From: Polaromonas sp.
Lineage (GTDB): Bacteria > Pseudomonadota > Gammaproteobacteria > Burkholderiales > Burkholderiaceae_C
DNA: 54,762 nt
Reading direction: 5' to 3'
NCBI GenBank assembly: GCA_013824015.1
Contig: PNNC01000073.1
Span: 1 to 54,762 of the forward strand
The translations under genes and the position numbers were made by a program. The notes under the pieces were generated by a model. The model was not told the DNA's origin, ran no database searches, and saw only the letters and a list, made by a program, of their open reading frames with translations. Numbering within the stretch: the first letter of the stretch is position 1; every line of letters begins with the position of its first letter. Of this stretch, positions 44,872 through 54,183 are shown piece after piece.

Positions 44872-46518
44872 ATGAGCCCCATCTTTGACCAGGACCTGCC
44901 CCGCAACGCGGCCAACCACGCGCCGCTGTCGCCGCTCTCGTTTATCGCGCGCAGCGCCGAGGTCTACCCCAACCGGCTGGCGGTGGTGCACGGCGGGCTG
45001 CGCCGCAGCTGGTCCGGGGTGTTCACGCGCTGCCGCCAGCTGGCCAGTGCACTGCAGCAGCGCGGCATAGGCAAGGGCGACACGGTGGCGGTCATGCTGC
45101 CCAACACCCCGCCCATGGTCGAGGCTCATTTCGGCATTCCGGTGCTGGGCGCGGTGCTCAACGCGCTGAACACCCGGCTCGATGCCGAAACCATTGCCTT
45201 CATGCTGGACCACGGCGAAGCCAGGGTGCTCATCGTGGATCCGGAGTTTGCAGCCATCGTGAAAAAAGCCCTGGCCCTGCGCCAGTCGAAGGCACCGCTG
45301 CTGGTCATCGACGTCGAGGACGCGATGTACACCGGGCCGGTCGAGCGCATCGGCAGCATCGGTTACGACGAGTTCCTGGCCGGCGGCGACCCGGACTTTG
45401 CCTGGCGCCTGCCGGACGACGAGTGGGATGCGATCGCACTGAACTACACCAGCGGCACCACTGGCAACCCCAAGGGGGTGGTCTACCACCACCGCGGCGC
45501 GGCGCTCAATGCGCTGTCCAACATCCTTGAATGGGACATGCCCAAACACGCGGTCTATCTCTGGACCTTGCCCATGTTCCATTGCAACGGCTGGTGTTTT
45601 CCGTGGACGCTGGCGGCGCGTGCCGGTGTCAATGTCTGCCTGCGCAAGGTCGAAGCAAAGGCGATTTTTGAAGCGATACGCGCGCACGGCGTCACGCATT
45701 ACTGCGGCGCGCCCATCGTGCACGGCCTGCTGGTCAATGCGCCGGACGAGCTGAAGCAGGGCCTGCCGCGCGGCGTCAAGGCCATGGTGGCGGGCGCGGC
45801 GCCGCCGGCCTCGATGATCGAGGGCATGGAAGCGCTGGGGTTTGACCTGACCCATGTGTACGGCCTGACCGAGGTCTACGGCCCGGCCACCGTGTGTGCG
45901 GTGCAGGAGGGCTGGGACCAGCTCGAGATCGGCGAGCGCGCACGGCTCAACGCGCGCCAGGGTGTGCGTTACCACCTCGAGCGCGATGTCTGTGTGCTCG
46001 ACGCGGCGACGCTGCAGCCCGTGCCCTCCGACGGCGAAACCATGGGCGAGATCATGTTCCGCGGCAACATCGCGATGAAGGGTTACCTGAAAAATCCGAA
46101 GGCGACCGAAGAGGCGTTTGCCGGTGGCTGGTTCCACAGCGGCGACCTGGCCGTGGTTTATCCGGACGGTTACATCAAGATCAAGGACCGCAGCAAGGAC
46201 ATCATCATCTCGGGCGGGGAAAACATCTCGTCGATCGAGGTCGAGGACGTGCTCTACCGCCACCCCGACGTGCTGGCCGCGGCGGTGGTGGCCAGGCCCG
46301 ATGTCAAATGGGGCGAAACGCCCTGTGCCTTTGTCGAGCTCAAGGCCGGCGCGGCCACCACGGCAGAAGACATCGTGGCGCACTGCAAGAAACATCTGGC
46401 TGGCTTCAAGGTGCCGCGCGCGGTGGTGTTCGGCGAGTTGCCGAAAACCTCGACCGGCAAGATCCAGAAGTTCGAGTTGCGCAAGCAGGCCGGCTCGGCC
46501 GTGGCCATCGACGTCTGA
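44872..46518 (+). CDS. acyl-CoA synthetase, DmdB-like (medium/short-chain or methylthiopropionate)
   Basis: A 548-residue AMP-forming ligase. The start MSPIFDQDLPRNAANH (44872) has AGGAGAC upstream. The P-loop is YTSGTTGNPKGVVYHH (about 186-201). GLTEVYGPAT and the hinge motif IKIKDRSKDIIISGGENIS follow, with the acyl-adenylate Lys in PKTSTGKIQKFELR. LPMFHCNGWCFPWT is typical of the 3-(methylthio)propionyl-CoA ligase group. It activates a carboxylic acid with CoA and ATP. The substrate is not settled by sequence. It is divergent from dnaG. Confidence 0.9.
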   Translation: MSPIFDQDLPRNAANHAPLSPLSFIARSAEVYPNRLAVVHGGLRRSWSGVFTRCRQLASALQQRGIGKGDTVAVMLPNTPPMVEAHFGIPVLGAVLNALNTRLDAETIAFMLDHGEARVLIVDPEFAAIVKKALALRQSKAPLLVIDVEDAMYTGPVERIGSIGYDEFLAGGDPDFAWRLPDDEWDAIALNYTSGTTGNPKGVVYHHRGAALNALSNILEWDMPKHAVYLWTLPMFHCNGWCFPWTLAARAGVNVCLRKVEAKAIFEAIRAHGVTHYCGAPIVHGLLVNAPDELKQGLPRGVKAMVAGAAPPASMIEGMEALGFDLTHVYGLTEVYGPATVCAVQEGWDQLEIGERARLNARQGVRYHLERDVCVLDAATLQPVPSDGETMGEIMFRGNIAMKGYLKNPKATEEAFAGGWFHSGDLAVVYPDGYIKIKDRSKDIIISGGENISSIEVEDVLYRHPDVLAAAVVARPDVKWGETPCAFVELKAGAATTAEDIVAHCKKHLAGFKVPRAVVFGELPKTSTGKIQKFELRKQAGSAVAIDV

Positions 46519-46532
46519 AGGGCAAGTCGCGC

Positions 46533-47459
46533 ATGCAGATCCTCAGCCACCAGGCTGCCCATGTGCTGGCCAACCCGCCGGCGTTTGCCTGGCGCGTGCT
46601 CAAGGGCTTTCGCGCCAACCAGGGCCTGCTGCTGGCCGGCGCCGTGGCCTATTACGCGCTGCTGTCGATTGTTCCGCTGCTGATCCTGGTGATCATCGCG
46701 CTGTCGCATGTGATCGACCAGGCCGAACTGCTGCAGACCCTGGGCCGTTACCTCGAGTGGCTGATGCCGGTGCAGTCGCGCGCGGTGGTCGCCGAACTCG
46801 CGACCTTTCTCGAACACCGCGACGTGATCGGCTGGGTGTTGCTGGCGACCATGCTGTTTTTCAGCTCGCTGGCTTTCACGGTGCTGGAAAACGCCATGTC
46901 GGTGATTTTCCTGCACCGCATCGCGGTGCGGCGCCGGCGCTTCATCGTCTCGGCGCTGCTGCCGTATTGCTACATCGTCAGCCTGGGCGCCGGGCTGCTG
47001 GTGGTCACGCTGGTGTCGGGCGGGCTGCGCGCGATGGGCGAGGAAAGTGTCGATGTGCTGGGCCGCGAATGGTCGCTCAGCGGTGTGTCGGGCCTGCTGC
47101 TGTACCTGCTCGGGCTGACCGGCGAGATATTCCTGCTGACCTCGGTCTACATGGTGATGCCGGTCGGCAAGCTGTCGTGGCGGCACGCGCTGATCGGCGG
47201 CGCCACCGCGGCGCTGCTGTGGGAAATCACGCGCCATCTGCTGGTCTGGTACTTCGGCACGCTGTCGCAGGTCAACGTGGTCTATGGCTCGCTGACCACC
47301 GCGATTGTGGTGCTGCTGAGCCTGGAGATCGCGGCGACGCTGCTGCTGCTGGGCGCCCAGGTGATCTCCGAATACGAACGCATCGCCCAGCCACCGGAGC
47401 CGCCGGTGGCCAACCCGCTGCGGGTGGAGGGTGCCGCACCCGATCGCAAATCACCGTAG
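46533..47459 (+). CDS. YihY/UPF0761 family inner membrane protein
   Basis: A 308-residue protein of the former RNase BN/BrkB family. About six transmembrane segments follow a short cytoplasmic start (MQILSHQAAHVL). AGAVAYYALLSIVPLLILVI (36-55) and ENAMSVIFLHR are family marks. The Pro-rich tail is cytoplasmic. The function is not established. It starts 14 bases after the acyl-CoA ligase gene and is probably co-transcribed. Confidence 0.9.
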   Translation: MQILSHQAAHVLANPPAFAWRVLKGFRANQGLLLAGAVAYYALLSIVPLLILVIIALSHVIDQAELLQTLGRYLEWLMPVQSRAVVAELATFLEHRDVIGWVLLATMLFFSSLAFTVLENAMSVIFLHRIAVRRRRFIVSALLPYCYIVSLGAGLLVVTLVSGGLRAMGEESVDVLGREWSLSGVSGLLLYLLGLTGEIFLLTSVYMVMPVGKLSWRHALIGGATAALLWEITRHLLVWYFGTLSQVNVVYGSLTTAIVVLLSLEIAATLLLLGAQVISEYERIAQPPEPPVANPLRVEGAAPDRKSP

Positions 47460-47579
47460 TGGTGGCGATGTCCCGCAGATCAGGGCAGCAGTGGGTGTGT
47501 TACTCGATTCGGCTACTCACGCCAGGCGACTTCTGGCACTCAGCCGGAACTATTGCACCAGGTACCGAGTCACCTCACC

Positions 47580-48026
47580 ATGAAAATCCTGCTAGCCGTG
47601 GACGGCTCTGAAGCTTCATTGGATGCCGTGCGCCACGCTCTTGACTTGTATCGCGAGGGGTTGAAGGCAAGTTTTTTGCTTGCAACCGTTCAGTGGCCCG
47701 TCCATACCTGTGAAATCATTTTTACCCCCAATGACAAGGTGCTGGACCACCTGACCGGCGCAGTCGGCGAACGCGCACTTTCAGGAGCCGAGTCATTGCT
47801 GGTGGAGGCAGGGGTTTCTTTTCAGCGCGAAATCTTCTCGGGTGATCCCGCTGAAACGCTGGTGCGAATGGCCGCCCAGCACGGCTGTCAGGCCATCATC
47901 ATGGGTGCTCGTGGCCGAGGCGGGTTGCATGGGGCACTTCTCGGCTCTGTCTCCATGCAGGTACTGCAAACCTCGCAGATGCCGGTGACCCTTGTCAAAC
48001 GAATGAACACGGCCGACAACCGGTAG
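47580..48026 (+). CDS. universal stress protein (UspA family)
   Basis: A 148-residue single Usp domain. MKILLAVDGSEASLDAVRHA opens it. The ATP-binding motif IIMGARGRGGLHGALLGSVS (about 111-130) fits G-2x-G-9x-G-S/T. It may bind ATP and act in stress or growth arrest. A second Usp gene follows 173 bases downstream. Confidence 0.92.
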   Translation: MKILLAVDGSEASLDAVRHALDLYREGLKASFLLATVQWPVHTCEIIFTPNDKVLDHLTGAVGERALSGAESLLVEAGVSFQREIFSGDPAETLVRMAAQHGCQAIIMGARGRGGLHGALLGSVSMQVLQTSQMPVTLVKRMNTADNR

Positions 48027-48065
48027 AGCAGTTTGCAATGGTCCGGCGCGGTCTTTCGGGATCGA

Positions 48066-48079
48066 TTGATCAGGATCAA
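48066..48079 (+). promoter_or_regulatory. perfect FNR/ANR-type box upstream of second uspA gene
   Basis: TTGATCAGGATCAA matches TTGAT-N4-ATCAA at all ten defined positions. Its centre is about 127 bases before the uspA start at 48200, allowing an activated promoter with transcription start near 48114. No clear -10 hexamer is visible. Confidence 0.75.
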
Positions 48080-48199
48080 GATGTCCCGAGCGCGCCAGAT
48101 GCAAGCTTGCCTCGAGGCGGGTGAAGCACGTTGTCCTTGATGGGGGATAGGGGTTTCACTTCTTGATTGTGCGATGGGAAACCCTGGAGGAAGACAGCA

Positions 48200-48691
48200 A
48201 TGTACAGACGTATCCTGGTGGCGGTGGATGGCAGTTCGACATCGACCAAGGCGGTCCTGGCCGCCGTGGAACTGGCCAGTTATTCGGGTGGCAGATCGGA
48301 GATTCGTTTGATCCATGTGCTCGATGAAATGACCTACTTCACCGGGTTAAGCCCCTATGCCGGCGAGTCTGGCGCCGTAATTGCTGCAATGCAGGAGGCA
48401 GGCCGGAAAATACTGGCTGACGCGCTGGCTATTGTTCAGTCCGCTGGCATACGCGCGGACACGGTGTTGATTGATCAGTTCGGGACGCATCTGGCTGAAG
48501 CAGTCGCCGCGCAGGCCAGGCAATGGGATGCCAGCCTGACAGTCGTCGGGACGCATGGCCGGCGCGGGATCGGTCGAATGCTGCTCGGAAGCGGTGCGGA
48601 GCAGATCATTCGGCTGGCGCCAGGCCCTGTGCTGGTGGTGCGAGGCGCCGAAAGTGGCGACGCCGTCCAGGGCTCCCGCTCCGAGGCTTGA
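48200..48691 (+). CDS. universal stress protein (UspA family)
   Basis: A 163-residue Usp domain with GGAGGAA before the ATG. MYRRILVAVDGSSTSTKAVL is the first strand-loop. The ATP motif is VVGTHGRRGIGRMLLGSGAE (about 118-137), ending with GPVLVVRG. The perfect FNR-type box upstream suggests induction under low oxygen, which is common for Usp genes in beta- and gammaproteobacteria. Confidence 0.93.
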   Translation: MYRRILVAVDGSSTSTKAVLAAVELASYSGGRSEIRLIHVLDEMTYFTGLSPYAGESGAVIAAMQEAGRKILADALAIVQSAGIRADTVLIDQFGTHLAEAVAAQARQWDASLTVVGTHGRRGIGRMLLGSGAEQIIRLAPGPVLVVRGAESGDAVQGSRSEA

Positions 48692-48817
48692 CCCGGGACC
48701 GGCCAGCACGACGCTGACGCGCGCGGTCACGCGCAGATTCTGTCTCTGTCCGCGCTGGCAAGTGGGCGGCCTGATCGCCGGCCGCGTCGTCACGCCGGGG
48801 CCAGGATCCCTGCTGTT

Positions 48818-50683
48818 TCAGTCCCCCATCACCACACCTTCGCGGCGCGGGTCGGCCCCGCCCAGCAGCAGCGGCGCGCCATGCGCCTGGCCGCGGGCAA
48901 TCGCCTGCAAGCCGCTGGTCATGGCGGTTTCGCGCACCTCGTGGCCGCGCGCCTTCAGCGCCTCGACCGTGGCCGGCGCGAAGCGGTTTTCCTCGAGGAG
49001 GGTCGGGCCGTTCAGCGAAGCGAAGTTGGGCAGGTTGATGGCCTGCTGCGGCAGCATGCCCCAGTTGAGCACGCCGTACAGGGTCTTGGCGGTGTAGTGG
49101 ATGATCAGCGCGCCGCCCGGGCTGCCACCGCTCATCACCAGCTCACCGCTGGCCTTGTCGAACACCAGCGTCGGCGCCATCGAGGAGCGCGGCCGTTTGC
49201 CCGGCTGCACGCGATTGGCCACCGGCTTGCCCTCTGCGTCGGCAGGCGCGTAGCTGAAGTCGGTCAACTCGTTGTTCAGCAGGAAACCGCGCACCATCTG
49301 GCGTGAGCCGAACTGGTCCTCGATGGTTGTCGTCATGGCAATCGCGTTGCCGAAGCCGTCGATGATGCTGATGTGCGAGGTGCCATATTCGGGCTGCGCC
49401 GGCATCGGTGCGTAGGCCGTGCTGATCGCGCCGGGCAGGCCCGGCTTGCCGGTTTTCATGCTTTGCCCGCCGGGCTGCTGCGCGATCAGCTTGCTGCGTT
49501 CGGCCAGGTAGGCGGGCGCCAGCAGACTCGTCCAGTTGCCGCCGGGCGCCTGCACAAAGTCCGGGTCGCCCAGATACTGCGCCCTATCGGCAAAGGCCAG
49601 GCGCGAGGCTTCGGTGTACAGGTGCAGCCAGTCGGCCGACGGTGTCGGCCCCGGCGTGCCGGGAATGCCGCTGTTGCCGGTCACCAGCGGCAGGCTGGCG
49701 GCGTTGGTGTTGTTCAGCATGCCGAGGATCTGGCCGATCGCAATCGCGCCAGAACTCGGCGGCGGCATGCCGCAGATGCGGTAGTCGCGCGACTGGGCGC
49801 GGTAGTCGTGGCACAGCGGCTCGCGTTTTTTCGGCTGGTAGCCGGCCAGATCGGACAGGCTCAGCTTGCCGGGATTCGTCGGGTGGCCCTGCACCTTGCT
49901 GACGATGGCCTGCGCCACTTCGCCTTCGAGCAGCGCTTTGGAGCCGCCGGTGGCGATTTTTTTCAGCACATCGGCCAGAGGCTGGTTGCGCAGCAGCGTG
50001 CCGGTGGCCAGCGGCTCCCCATTGGGCTGGTAGAAGTAGGCCAGGGCGACCGGGTCTTTTTTCAGGTGCTGCTCGGTTTTGAGCAGCGTGTTCAGGCGTG
50101 CGCTCACCTTGAAGCCGCCTTCGGCCAGTGTGATGGCCGGTCTGAACAGCTGCGCCCAGGGCAGCTTGCCGTGCTGCTTGTGCGCCATCTCCAGCATGCG
50201 CACCGTGCCGGGCACGCCGACCGAGCGGCCGCCGACCACGCCGTCGATGAAGGGCATGGGTTTGCCGTCGGCGCCGAGAAACAACTTTTCATCGGCGGCG
50301 GCTGGTGCGGTTTCGCGTCCGTCGAAAGCCTCGACCACCTTGCCATCGGAATGCAGCAAAAATGCGCCGCCGCCGATGCCGCTCGATTGCGGCTCGACCA
50401 GGGTCAGCACCATCTGCACCGCGATCGCCGCATCGACGGCCGAACCGCCTGCCTTGAGCACCTGGTAGCCAGCGTCGGTGGCCAGCGGGTTGGCCGCCGC
50501 CACCGCGAACTTGCTGGTGGCCCAGCCCGGTTTCTCGGTGTAACCCGAGGCGCCCTCGGGCTGCTGGGGCACGTTGTAGGCCAGCGGCGGCGTGCTGCTG
50601 CAGGCCGCCAGCAGTACGGCGGCCGCCAGCGCGCAGGCGGCGAGCGGGAAGCTGGATGGCCTCAGGGCAGGAACGATGTTCAT
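48818..50683 (-). CDS. ggt: gamma-glutamyltransferase, lipoprotein
   Basis: A 621-residue Ntn-hydrolase. The start MNIVPALRPSSF (50683) has GGAGAG upstream. The signal ends in a lipobox (AAVLLAACSS), so the protein is probably membrane-anchored in the periplasm. AAANPLATDAGYQVLKAGGS and QSSGIGGGAFLL mark the large-subunit core. The autoprocessing Thr is expected in PEYGTSHISIIDGFGNAIAM (near 435), which begins the small subunit; GSPGG near the end is the oxyanion region. It hydrolyses or transfers the gamma-glutamyl group of glutathione. Confidence 0.93.
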   Translation of the reverse strand: MNIVPALRPSSFPLAACALAAAVLLAACSSTPPLAYNVPQQPEGASGYTEKPGWATSKFAVAAANPLATDAGYQVLKAGGSAVDAAIAVQMVLTLVEPQSSGIGGGAFLLHSDGKVVEAFDGRETAPAAADEKLFLGADGKPMPFIDGVVGGRSVGVPGTVRMLEMAHKQHGKLPWAQLFRPAITLAEGGFKVSARLNTLLKTEQHLKKDPVALAYFYQPNGEPLATGTLLRNQPLADVLKKIATGGSKALLEGEVAQAIVSKVQGHPTNPGKLSLSDLAGYQPKKREPLCHDYRAQSRDYRICGMPPPSSGAIAIGQILGMLNNTNAASLPLVTGNSGIPGTPGPTPSADWLHLYTEASRLAFADRAQYLGDPDFVQAPGGNWTSLLAPAYLAERSKLIAQQPGGQSMKTGKPGLPGAISTAYAPMPAQPEYGTSHISIIDGFGNAIAMTTTIEDQFGSRQMVRGFLLNNELTDFSYAPADAEGKPVANRVQPGKRPRSSMAPTLVFDKASGELVMSGGSPGGALIIHYTAKTLYGVLNWGMLPQQAINLPNFASLNGPTLLEENRFAPATVEALKARGHEVRETAMTSGLQAIARGQAHGAPLLLGGADPRREGVVMGD

Positions 50684-50831
50684 GGTATCTCTCCGGTGAT
50701 AAGCGGCTGTCGGCGCCTCATGGTAAACCGGGAACTTGCTGCGTAGCCGCCGCGCGGCGGCGGTGATACGGGGATTTGTAAGCACCTGCAAAGCCCGCGC
50801 GGCGATGGCACTCCGCCAGCGGCCCGTGGCG

Positions 50832-51488
50832 TCAGCGCTGCTCGATCAGCAGCCGATTGACCACTGAAGATACGCCGGGGGCGGACCAGGCGGCCCATTG
50901 GGCGGCCTTGCGTTCGGACCACGAATGCACCTTGCCGCGCAGCGTCACCTGGGAATCGGCCACGACGATCTCGATCTGGCGGGCCTGCTCGTCGGCCTGG
51001 CGTGCCAGCGCATCGAGGATGTTCTTGCGGATGTCGGCAGCCGCGGCGCGAGGCTGGATGGAGATCAGGTTGGTCACCCCGCGCACGCCCACCAGGTTCC
51101 GAACCGCGCGTTCAGCGGCCTTGCGCTGGTAGTTCCACTGCAACTCGCCGTTCAGCGTGATCCAGCCCCGCCCGACCGCCGGCTGCACCTTGCCACGCGG
51201 CAACTGGACATGCCACGCCAGTGCATGGTCGGCCGCCGCTGCTAGTTCAGCGTCGGTGCGCTGGGTGCCTGCTCCCAGGCGTACATCCATCTCGACGACC
51301 ACGGCCCTGACGCCGTGGATGCGCTGCACGGCCCGTTCAATCACATGTTTTTCGGCGTAGCTTTCGAGATGGCCGCGCAGGGTAACCACGCTGTTCCGTA
51401 CCCGCACGTCGGCGTCGCTTGCCCGGACGGCCGGGTCCCAGGCGAGTTCGCTGAGGATCTCGTTTTTGAGTTGCAGATCTGATTTCAT
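50832..51488 (-). CDS. BON domain protein (three BON repeats)
   Basis: A 218-residue protein with three BON domains: about 6-72 (DADVRVRNSVVTLRGHLESY), 80-148 (VGRGWITLNGELQWNYQRKA) and 152-218 (ADSQVTLRGKVHSWSERKAA). Each has the conserved Gly in a V-x-L-x-G strand. No signal peptide is visible, so unlike OsmY it is probably cytoplasmic. Such proteins are linked to osmotic or envelope stress. AGGAA lies before the ATG. Confidence 0.88.
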   Translation of the reverse strand: MKSDLQLKNEILSELAWDPAVRASDADVRVRNSVVTLRGHLESYAEKHVIERAVQRIHGVRAVVVEMDVRLGAGTQRTDAELAAAADHALAWHVQLPRGKVQPAVGRGWITLNGELQWNYQRKAAERAVRNLVGVRGVTNLISIQPRAAAADIRKNILDALARQADEQARQIEIVVADSQVTLRGKVHSWSERKAAQWAAWSAPGVSSVVNRLLIEQR

Positions 51489-51846
51489 GGCAGTGATTCC
51501 TGGATGGATGACAGGCGCAAGCGCTGCACATGCACTTTAGGACGCAGCCCGTGCGCTGCCTTGTTTTTTGTCAAGGCCCGTGTCGCCGGCTGTGCCGGCA
51601 TCGCGCGCATGCGCAGCCATGGCGCTGGATCGAGAACTTTCAGCCTCACTTGCGCGGACAAAACCTGGCTGGAGCACGCCACGCTACTACCAATGCATGT
51701 ACGGCTCCATCGGGGGGTATGTGCAGGTGGCTTGCGAGCAGCGCGCCGGCCCGCACAGGCGCCCACGCGGCTGATTGCGCTGTGTCAAACCGGGGCACCC
51801 CGGCTCGGGCCATGCTGCATGTTTAACAACCCGCCTGGAGACCATC
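51489..51846. other. divergent spacer between BON gene and exported coiled-coil gene
   Basis: These 358 bases hold no convincing gene; short reading frames here lack ribosome sites and family features. Two Crp/Fnr-like sites are present: TTGTTTTTTGTCAA (51561-51574, 8 of 10 to the FNR consensus) and TTGCGCTGTGTCAA (51775-51788, 7 of 10). The first is about 80 bases upstream of the BON start, the second about 65 bases upstream of the coiled-coil gene. Confidence 0.5.
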
Positions 51847-52419
51847 ATGCGCATCGCTTCCCTGCTGATTCTCATCACCTTGCTGGCCGGCACGGCCAAA
51901 CTTGCTGCGCAACCGTCCGGCCAGGGACCTGCCGCCGGCCCGGCCGCGGTCAAATCCGCCGACGTGGACACGGTCAGGTCCGGACAGGACGCGGCCAGAG
52001 CCAGCCGCGGCACGGTTGCCGCGATCGAGGCTGCCGCAAAACGTGCGGAGCAGGCGGTAGGCGACGTGTCCCAGCGCGCTTCCGACCGCATCAGCAAGCT
52101 GGCTGCCAAAGGCGCCGAGGCGGCGCGCCGCAGCCAGCAAAAAATCCGCGAGACCGCTGCGAAGGTGAACGAGGAAAACCGCGAGGCCTGGCGCAAGAGC
52201 GAGGAAGCTGCCGCCAGGGCGTCAACGGCCGCGCAGGAGGCGGCCGAGCGGGCTGAGGAGGCTGCGCGCGCAGCGGCGCGATCAGCGAAGGAAGAAACGC
52301 ACAAGGCGGCACAGGCTGCGCGTGAAGCCCTGCAGAAGGCGCGTGACGCTGCCCGTGAGGCGGCCCGCAGTGCTGCCGATGCGGCCAGGCGACTGGGCCG
52401 CGGCGACAGGAAGGCCTGA
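51847..52419 (+). CDS. exported Ala/Arg/Glu-rich coiled-coil protein
   Basis: A 190-residue protein with a signal peptide (MRIASLLILITLLAGTAKLA, then AQPSG). The mature part from about residue 50 is one long charged helix with Ala in most hydrophobic positions (AAARASTAAQEAAERAEEAA, AREALQKARDAAREAARSAA). Such helices occur in phasin-like, histone-H1-like and LEA-like proteins. I do not assign a family. CTGGAGA lies before the ATG. It sits in a cluster of stress genes. Confidence 0.7.
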   Translation: MRIASLLILITLLAGTAKLAAQPSGQGPAAGPAAVKSADVDTVRSGQDAARASRGTVAAIEAAAKRAEQAVGDVSQRASDRISKLAAKGAEAARRSQQKIRETAAKVNEENREAWRKSEEAAARASTAAQEAAERAEEAARAAARSAKEETHKAAQAAREALQKARDAAREAARSAADAARRLGRGDRKA

Positions 52420-52510
52420 GGCGCCAGGCGGCCGGTCCGATCTTTTGTGAAACGGGGCTACTGGCATGCCCTGACCGTTGAAGTTGCGATCCAGACGCAA
52501 AGGGGTATTC

Positions 52511-53287
52511 ATGTTGACGCATTCCATCGCTGAGCTGCCTGCACAGTCCCGCGCACTGCACGTTTTGCCCAAGCTGCTCTGCGCCGCGCGGCTCGCGCCG
52601 CGAGCTGGCCAACCTGGTGCTGAGCCGGGGACCGCGGCAGAAACCCATCAGATGGATCGGGAGGAGCTTGGCAAGCTGAGCTTGCCGCTGATCCGGGTCA
52701 GGGCCCGAAAGGTGCTGTTCCGGGAGGGCGAACGCCTCGACTTCGTTTATGCGGTTTACAGCGGCACCTTCAAGTCCTGCCTCAGCACAGCCGACGGTCG
52801 TGAGCAGGTCACCGATTTTCAAATGAGCGGGGACCTGCTGGGGCTGGGCGGCTTGTCCCACGGCTGGCATACCAGCAGCGCGGTGGCGCTGGAGGATGCC
52901 CAGGTGCATCCCATTCCCTATGCCGCCCTGAGCAAGCTTGATACTGCGGGCGAATCGGATGTGGCACAGGCGCTGGTTCGGCTGATGAGCCAGGAGATCG
53001 TGCGCGAGCAGGGTCTGCTGCTGCTGCTGGGCACCATGCATGCCGAGGAAAAGCTCGCTGTGTTCCTGCTCAATCTGTCCGCCTGCATGAAGGCGCGCGG
53101 CTACTCCGGGCTGGAGTTCAACCTGCGCATGTCGCGTGCCGAGATCGGCAGCTATCTGGGCATGACACTGGAAACCGTGAGCCGCACGTTTTCCGGCTTC
53201 CAGCAGGAGCGCTTGCTGGAGGTGGACAAGCGGCACATCCGTATCCTGGACCTGCCGCGCCTGGCCAGTCGCGTCAAAAGCGCCTGA
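52511..53287 (+). CDS. Crp/Fnr family transcriptional regulator
   Basis: A 258-residue regulator. The start MLTHSIAELPAQSRAL (52511) has AAAGGGG upstream. The cNMP-like barrel (about 55-150) has REGERLDFVYAVYSGTFKSC. The dimer helix is followed by an FNR-type HTH: MSRAEIGSYLGMTLETVSRT (about 208-227). The N-terminus has one Cys (LLCAARL) and lacks the FNR cluster of three closely spaced Cys, so it is not expected to carry the [4Fe-4S] oxygen sensor. It may use redox, NO or another signal, and may act at the FNR-like sites of the adjacent stress genes. Confidence 0.87.
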   Translation: MLTHSIAELPAQSRALHVLPKLLCAARLAPRAGQPGAEPGTAAETHQMDREELGKLSLPLIRVRARKVLFREGERLDFVYAVYSGTFKSCLSTADGREQVTDFQMSGDLLGLGGLSHGWHTSSAVALEDAQVHPIPYAALSKLDTAGESDVAQALVRLMSQEIVREQGLLLLLGTMHAEEKLAVFLLNLSACMKARGYSGLEFNLRMSRAEIGSYLGMTLETVSRTFSGFQQERLLEVDKRHIRILDLPRLASRVKSA

Positions 53288-53302
53288 AGGCGCAGGGCCT
53301 GC

Positions 53303-54061
53303 TCAGCGCGGTGCCAGCCGGATGGCACCGTCGAGGCGGATCACCTCGCCGTTGAGCATGTCGTTTTCAAAGATGTGCCGCGCCAGCTTGGCGTAATCCT
53401 GCGGCGTACCGAGGCGGCTGGGGAAGGGCACGGAGGCGGCCAGCGAATCCTGCACCTCTTGCGGCATGCCGAACATCATCGGTGTGCCGAAGATGCCGGG
53501 GGCGATCGTCATGTTGCGGATGCCATTGCGCGCCAGGTCGCGCGCGATCGGCAGCGTCATGCCGACAATGCCGCCCTTGGACGCGCTGTAGGCAGCCTGG
53601 CCGATCTGGCCGTCATAGGCCGCGACCGAGGCGGTGGAGATCATCACGCCGCGTTCGCCGGTGGCTTCGGGCTCGTTCTTGCACATGGCTTCGGACGCCA
53701 GGCGGATCATGTTGAAGCTGCCGATCAGGTTGACCATGATGGTCTTGCTGAACACGTCGAGCTTGTGCGCGCCGTTTTTGCCGACGGTTTTTTCCGCGGG
53801 TGCAATGCCGGCGCAGTTGACCAGGCCCATCAGTTTGCCCATGGACACGGCCTTGGCCACCACGGCCTGGCCGTCGGCTTCCTGGCTGACGTCGCACTTG
53901 ACGAAGGCGCCGCCGATGTCTTTCGCAATCGCTTCGCCTTTTTCAACCTGCATGTCGGCGATGACGACCTTGCCGCCCTGGGCCGCCAGCATGCGTGCCG
54001 TGCCTTCGCCGAGGCCGGATGCGCCGCCGGTGACGATGAATACTTTGCCTGCGATGTCCAT
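53303..54061 (-). CDS. short-chain dehydrogenase, 3-hydroxyacyl-CoA dehydrogenase type
   Basis: A 252-residue SDR close to the HSD17B10-like group. The start [20 protein letters not shown] (54061) has AAGGA upstream. NAD motif TGGASGLG (12-19); [10 protein letters not shown]; catalytic Ser in [18 protein letters not shown] with the Tyr-x3-Lys pair near 160. Probably oxidises a 3-hydroxyacyl-CoA or a related secondary alcohol with NAD+. Its 3' end is 15 bases from that of the convergent regulator gene. Confidence 0.9.
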   Translation of the reverse strand: MDIAGKVFIVTGGASGLGEGTARMLAAQGGKVVIADMQVEKGEAIAKDIGGAFVKCDVSQEADGQAVVAKAVSMGKLMGLVNCAGIAPAEKTVGKNGAHKLDVFSKTIMVNLIGSFNMIRLASEAMCKNEPEATGERGVMISTASVAAYDGQIGQAAYSASKGGIVGMTLPIARDLARNGIRNMTIAPGIFGTPMMFGMPQEVQDSLAASVPFPSRLGTPQDYAKLARHIFENDMLNGEVIRLDGAIRLAPR

Positions 54062-54143
54062 GAGAATTCCTTGGGAAGATGAAAAGAGGGGGTGTTGCGG
54101 AGTTGACGTGAACGTCAACGTCAACCCGGATTATCGGCCATAA

Positions 54144-54169
54144 AAAAAGCCCGGCGGACCGGGCTTTTT
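54144..54169. terminator. bidirectional rho-independent terminator
   Basis: AAAAAGCCCGG and CCGGGCTTTTT form a perfect stem around a short loop. It lies after the stop of the minus-strand iron-type receptor gene, between it and the SDR promoter. Confidence 0.93.
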
Positions 54170-54183
54170 GCAAGCAGCGTGGC

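Noticed and set aside
51504..52256. Plus-strand frame across the BON/coiled-coil spacer into the coiled-coil gene.
   Set aside because: It is in another frame than the signal-peptide gene at 51847, lacks a ribosome site and is Arg/Gly-rich in a way typical of shifted frames.
52511..53287. Calling the Crp/Fnr gene fnr itself.
   Set aside because: The N-terminal cysteine cluster needed for the oxygen-sensing [4Fe-4S] centre is absent.
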